Shown one piece after another: positions 43,412 to 45,216 of a DNA stretch of 45,216 bases. The translations under genes were made by a program, and so were the position numbers. The stretch spans positions 1-45,216 of the forward strand of contig CAJTKE010000021.1 of the NCBI GenBank assembly GCA_910576865.1, in the 5' to 3' direction. This DNA comes from an uncultured Oscillibacter sp. GTDB lineage: Bacteria > Bacillota > Clostridia > Oscillospirales > Oscillospiraceae. The notes beneath the pieces are model-generated. The model was not told the origin of the DNA. It did not search any database and worked only from the letters and a program-made list of their open reading frames with translations. How positions within the stretch are numbered: the stretch's first letter is position 1; the number at the start of each line of letters is the position of its first letter.

Positions 43412-43419
43412 GATTATCT

Positions 43420-43680
43420 ATGAGGAAAATCAACTATTACGATAATAGCAATGTCATCTCCAAACGTGTCCGCTATTTTCGCAAGCTGCGGAATATTTCT
43501 CAGGGACAGCTTGCCGCAAGATTGCAGGTCATGAATATCAATATCGAACAGCAGGGAATCAGCAGTATTGAAAACAATTCCCGCATTGTCACCGACTATG
43601 AGCTGGCCTGCCTCTGCCGCGCCCTGGGGGTGACGGTGGAGGAGATGCTGTCGGATTTTTACGAGGAGTACCCGGAATAG
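43420..43680 (+). CDS. XRE-family helix-turn-helix regulator
   Basis: 86-residue single-domain DNA-binding protein. The HTH spans about 15-70: VRYFRKLRNISQGQLAARLQV, INIEQQGISSIENNSRIVTDYELACLCRALGV, ending VTVEEMLSDFYEE. Its first half is noticeably richer in A/T than the neighbouring genes, perhaps reflecting transfer. It is divergent from the small gene/phospholipase-like pair and may control it through the inverted repeat in the gap. Confidence 0.88.
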   Translation: MRKINYYDNSNVISKRVRYFRKLRNISQGQLAARLQVMNINIEQQGISSIENNSRIVTDYELACLCRALGVTVEEMLSDFYEEYPE

Positions 43681-43682
43681 GA

Positions 43683-43708
43683 AAAGCCCCGCCGTGAGGC
43701 GGGGCTTT
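43683..43708. terminator. Bidirectional terminator between the XRE gene and ileS
   Basis: AAAGCCCCGCC, GTGA, GGCGGGGCTTT; serves both convergent genes. Confidence 0.88.
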
Positions 43709-43728
43709 CGCTTTGTCTGGAAGGGCGC

Positions 43729-45216
43729 TCAGAACTGGGGCAGGTTCCTGACCGCCGCCGCGCACCGGGGGCACAGCGTGGGATGCTCCGGGTCGGAGCC
43801 CACCGCGGGCAGCACCTTCCAGCACCGTTCGCACTTGCCGCCCTCGGCCTTGCGGACCTCCACGGCGGTCTCGCCTCCGGTCTTCACCGCCGCCTGGGAC
43901 ACGATCAGCAGGTCCGCCAGCTCCGGCGTCTCCGCAAGCCAGGCGTTCTCCTCCGGCACCGTGACGGTGACGGCGGCCTCCAGGCTCTTGCCGATCTTCT
44001 TCTCCGCCCGGGCGGCCTCCAGGGCGGCGTTCACCTTGTCCCGCAGGGCCTCGATGACGGCCCAGCGCTCCATGGCGGCGGCGTCCAGGGCGTAGTCCGC
44101 GAAGGGCTTGTGCATGTCGTTGAAGAGGACGTTCCGGGCGTCGTCCCCCTCCCGGTGGGCCATGGCCTGCCAGATCTCGTCGCAGGTGAAGGCCAGAATG
44201 GGGGCCATGATCCGGGTCATGGTGTCCAGGATCAGGTACAGGGCGGTCTGGGCGCTCCGGCGGAGGGCCCCGTCCCGCTCGTCGCAGTAGAGGCGGTCCT
44301 TGATGACGTCCAGGTAGAAGTTGGACATGTCCACCACGCAGAAGTCGTTGACGGCGTGGGTGGCCGCCAGGAACTCGTACTCGTCGTAGGCGGCGAAGCA
44401 CTTTTCGATGAGCCCGTTCAGCCTGGTGACGGCCCAGCGGTCCAGCTCCACCATCTCCGCCGGGGGCGTCAGGTGGTCGGGGTCAAAGCCGTCCAGGTTG
44501 CCCAGGCAGTACCGGGCGGTGTTGCGGAACTTCAAATAGTTCTGGCTCAGCTGCTTGAAGATCTCGTGGGAGCAGCGGACGTCAGCGTGGTAGTCCGTGT
44601 TGGCCGCCCAGAGGCGGAGGATGTCCGCGCCGTATTTGTCGATGACCTCCGCGGGGTCCATGCCGTTTCCGGCGGATTTGTGCATGGCCTTGCCCTCGCC
44701 GTCCACGGTCCAGCCGTGGGTGACGCACTCCTTGAAGGGGGCCCCCTTGCCGAAGGCGCCCACGGCGGTCAGCAGAGAGCTCTGGAACCAGCCGCGGTAC
44801 TGGTCCAGGCCCTCCATATACATGGTGGCGGGCCAGAAGCCCTGGTCCCGCTTCATGGCGGCGTAGTGGGTGGAGCCGGAGTCAAACCAGCCGTCCAGGG
44901 TGTCCGTCTCCTTCTCAAAGCCGGAGGACTTGCCGCAGTGGGGGCAGGAGAAGCCGGCGGGGAGAATCTCCTCCGCCTCCCTGGCGAACCAGGCGTTGGA
45001 GCCCTCGGCGCCGAAGAGCTTGGAAATGGCCTGGATGGTCTCGTCGGTGACCACGGGCTTGCCGCAGTCCTTGCAGTAGACCACGGGGATGGGCAGGCCC
45101 CAGCGGCGCTGACGGGAGATGCACCAGTCGGAGCGCTCCCGGATCATGGACTTCATCCGGTCGATGCCCCACTTGGGCACCCAGCGGACGGCGTCGGCGG
45201 CGGCGACAGCCTGCTC
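43729..45216 (-). CDS. ileS: Isoleucyl-tRNA synthetase, N-terminal part beyond window edge
   Basis: Class I synthetase for tRNA-Ile. 496 C-terminal codons are present, about half of the usual 920-1040; the frame is open to the edge. Visible: RSDWCISRQRRWGLPIPVVYC after the editing domain, then the KMSKS loop, here as GKAMHKSAGNG, the helical anticodon domain (RNTARYCLGNLDGFDPD) and the C-terminal zinc site CERCWKVLPAVG and CPRCAAAV. The first Met in view (45180) is internal, not the start. The AMHKS form keeps the second lysine of KMSKS. Confidence 0.95.
   Translation of the reverse strand, partial: EQAVAAADAVRWVPKWGIDRMKSMIRERSDWCISRQRRWGLPIPVVYCKDCGKPVVTDETIQAISKLFGAEGSNAWFAREAEEILPAGFSCPHCGKSSGFEKETDTLDGWFDSGSTHYAAMKRDQGFWPATMYMEGLDQYRGWFQSSLLTAVGAFGKGAPFKECVTHGWTVDGEGKAMHKSAGNGMDPAEVIDKYGADILRLWAANTDYHADVRCSHEIFKQLSQNYLKFRNTARYCLGNLDGFDPDHLTPPAEMVELDRWAVTRLNGLIEKCFAAYDEYEFLAATHAVNDFCVVDMSNFYLDVIKDRLYCDERDGALRRSAQTALYLILDTMTRIMAPILAFTCDEIWQAMAHREGDDARNVLFNDMHKPFADYALDAAAMERWAVIEALRDKVNAALEAARAEKKIGKSLEAAVTVTVPEENAWLAETPELADLLIVSQAAVKTGGETAVEVRKAEGGKCERCWKVLPAVGSDPEHPTLCPRCAAAVRNLPQF

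Overview
The window looks like a near-origin stretch of the chromosome of a GC-rich anaerobic Firmicute of the Clostridia, most likely an Oscillospiraceae relative (Oscillibacter, Flavonifractor or Intestinimonas type). Grounds: Gram-positive gene neighbourhoods (hisS-aspS, parA-parB-serS, maf-mreC-mreD-mrdA, zapA-U32), SLH-domain and CsaB-type wall-anchoring genes, strong AGGAGG ribosome binding sites, GC-rich codon use, and dispersed GC-rich hairpin repeats. I recognise no phage, transposase, CRISPR array or rRNA. Both edges cut a tRNA-synthetase gene: aspS on the left, ileS on the right.

Layout. 1-21.7 kb reads almost entirely on the minus strand: aspS, a small membrane protein, hisS, mgsA, minD, rsmG, mscL, an SLH protein, a membrane protein and serS. 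Then comes a chromosome-segregation block: parA, parB, a membrane coiled-coil protein and a paralogue of the hisS-linked membrane protein, with three perfect parS sites (9400, 12403, 14401) and a GH13 amylase-type enzyme between the outer two. Next are the wall-elongation cluster (dut, maf, mreC, mreD, mrdA; no mreB) and a zapA-U32 pair. 21.9-33.8 kb is a mosaic of short units on both strands: secreted 5'-nucleotidase with LysM, pyridoxamine kinase, tRNA-Leu(UAG), dihydropyrimidinase, a lipoprotein/DUF4330 pair, a GT4-CsaB fusion, a 57-residue protein, an FMN alpha-hydroxy-acid oxidase-type enzyme, a MATE exporter and a small Cys-rich protein.

33.8-42.2 kb is one aromatic amino-acid operon on the minus strand: leader peptide, aroF, tyrA, aroB, aroA, aroC, pheA, and a single gene fusing AroE, AroK and AroQ. 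Together these encode every step from PEP plus erythrose-4-phosphate to chorismate and prephenate, and the committed steps to Phe and Tyr. The 5' leader encodes a 33-residue peptide with eight Phe/Tyr codons in a 15-codon stretch, followed by a perfect 11-bp terminator. A segment at the end of the leader ORF can pair over 10 bp with the terminator's 5' arm and loop, the layout of ribosome-mediated attenuation. This is the strongest regulatory finding in the window.

Other points of interest: two paralogues of an unrecognised 'WYxRPVDI' membrane family, one ending the parAB operon and one between hisS and aspS; divergent promoters with interlocked -10 boxes in front of the CsaB fusion; a hairpin-repeat family with a constant GTAGGGG tail and compensating arm changes at four loci; and a structured hisS leader without a T-box motif. 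No gene-free gap exceeds about 300 bases; the larger gaps hold the promoters, terminators, parS sites and repeats listed.
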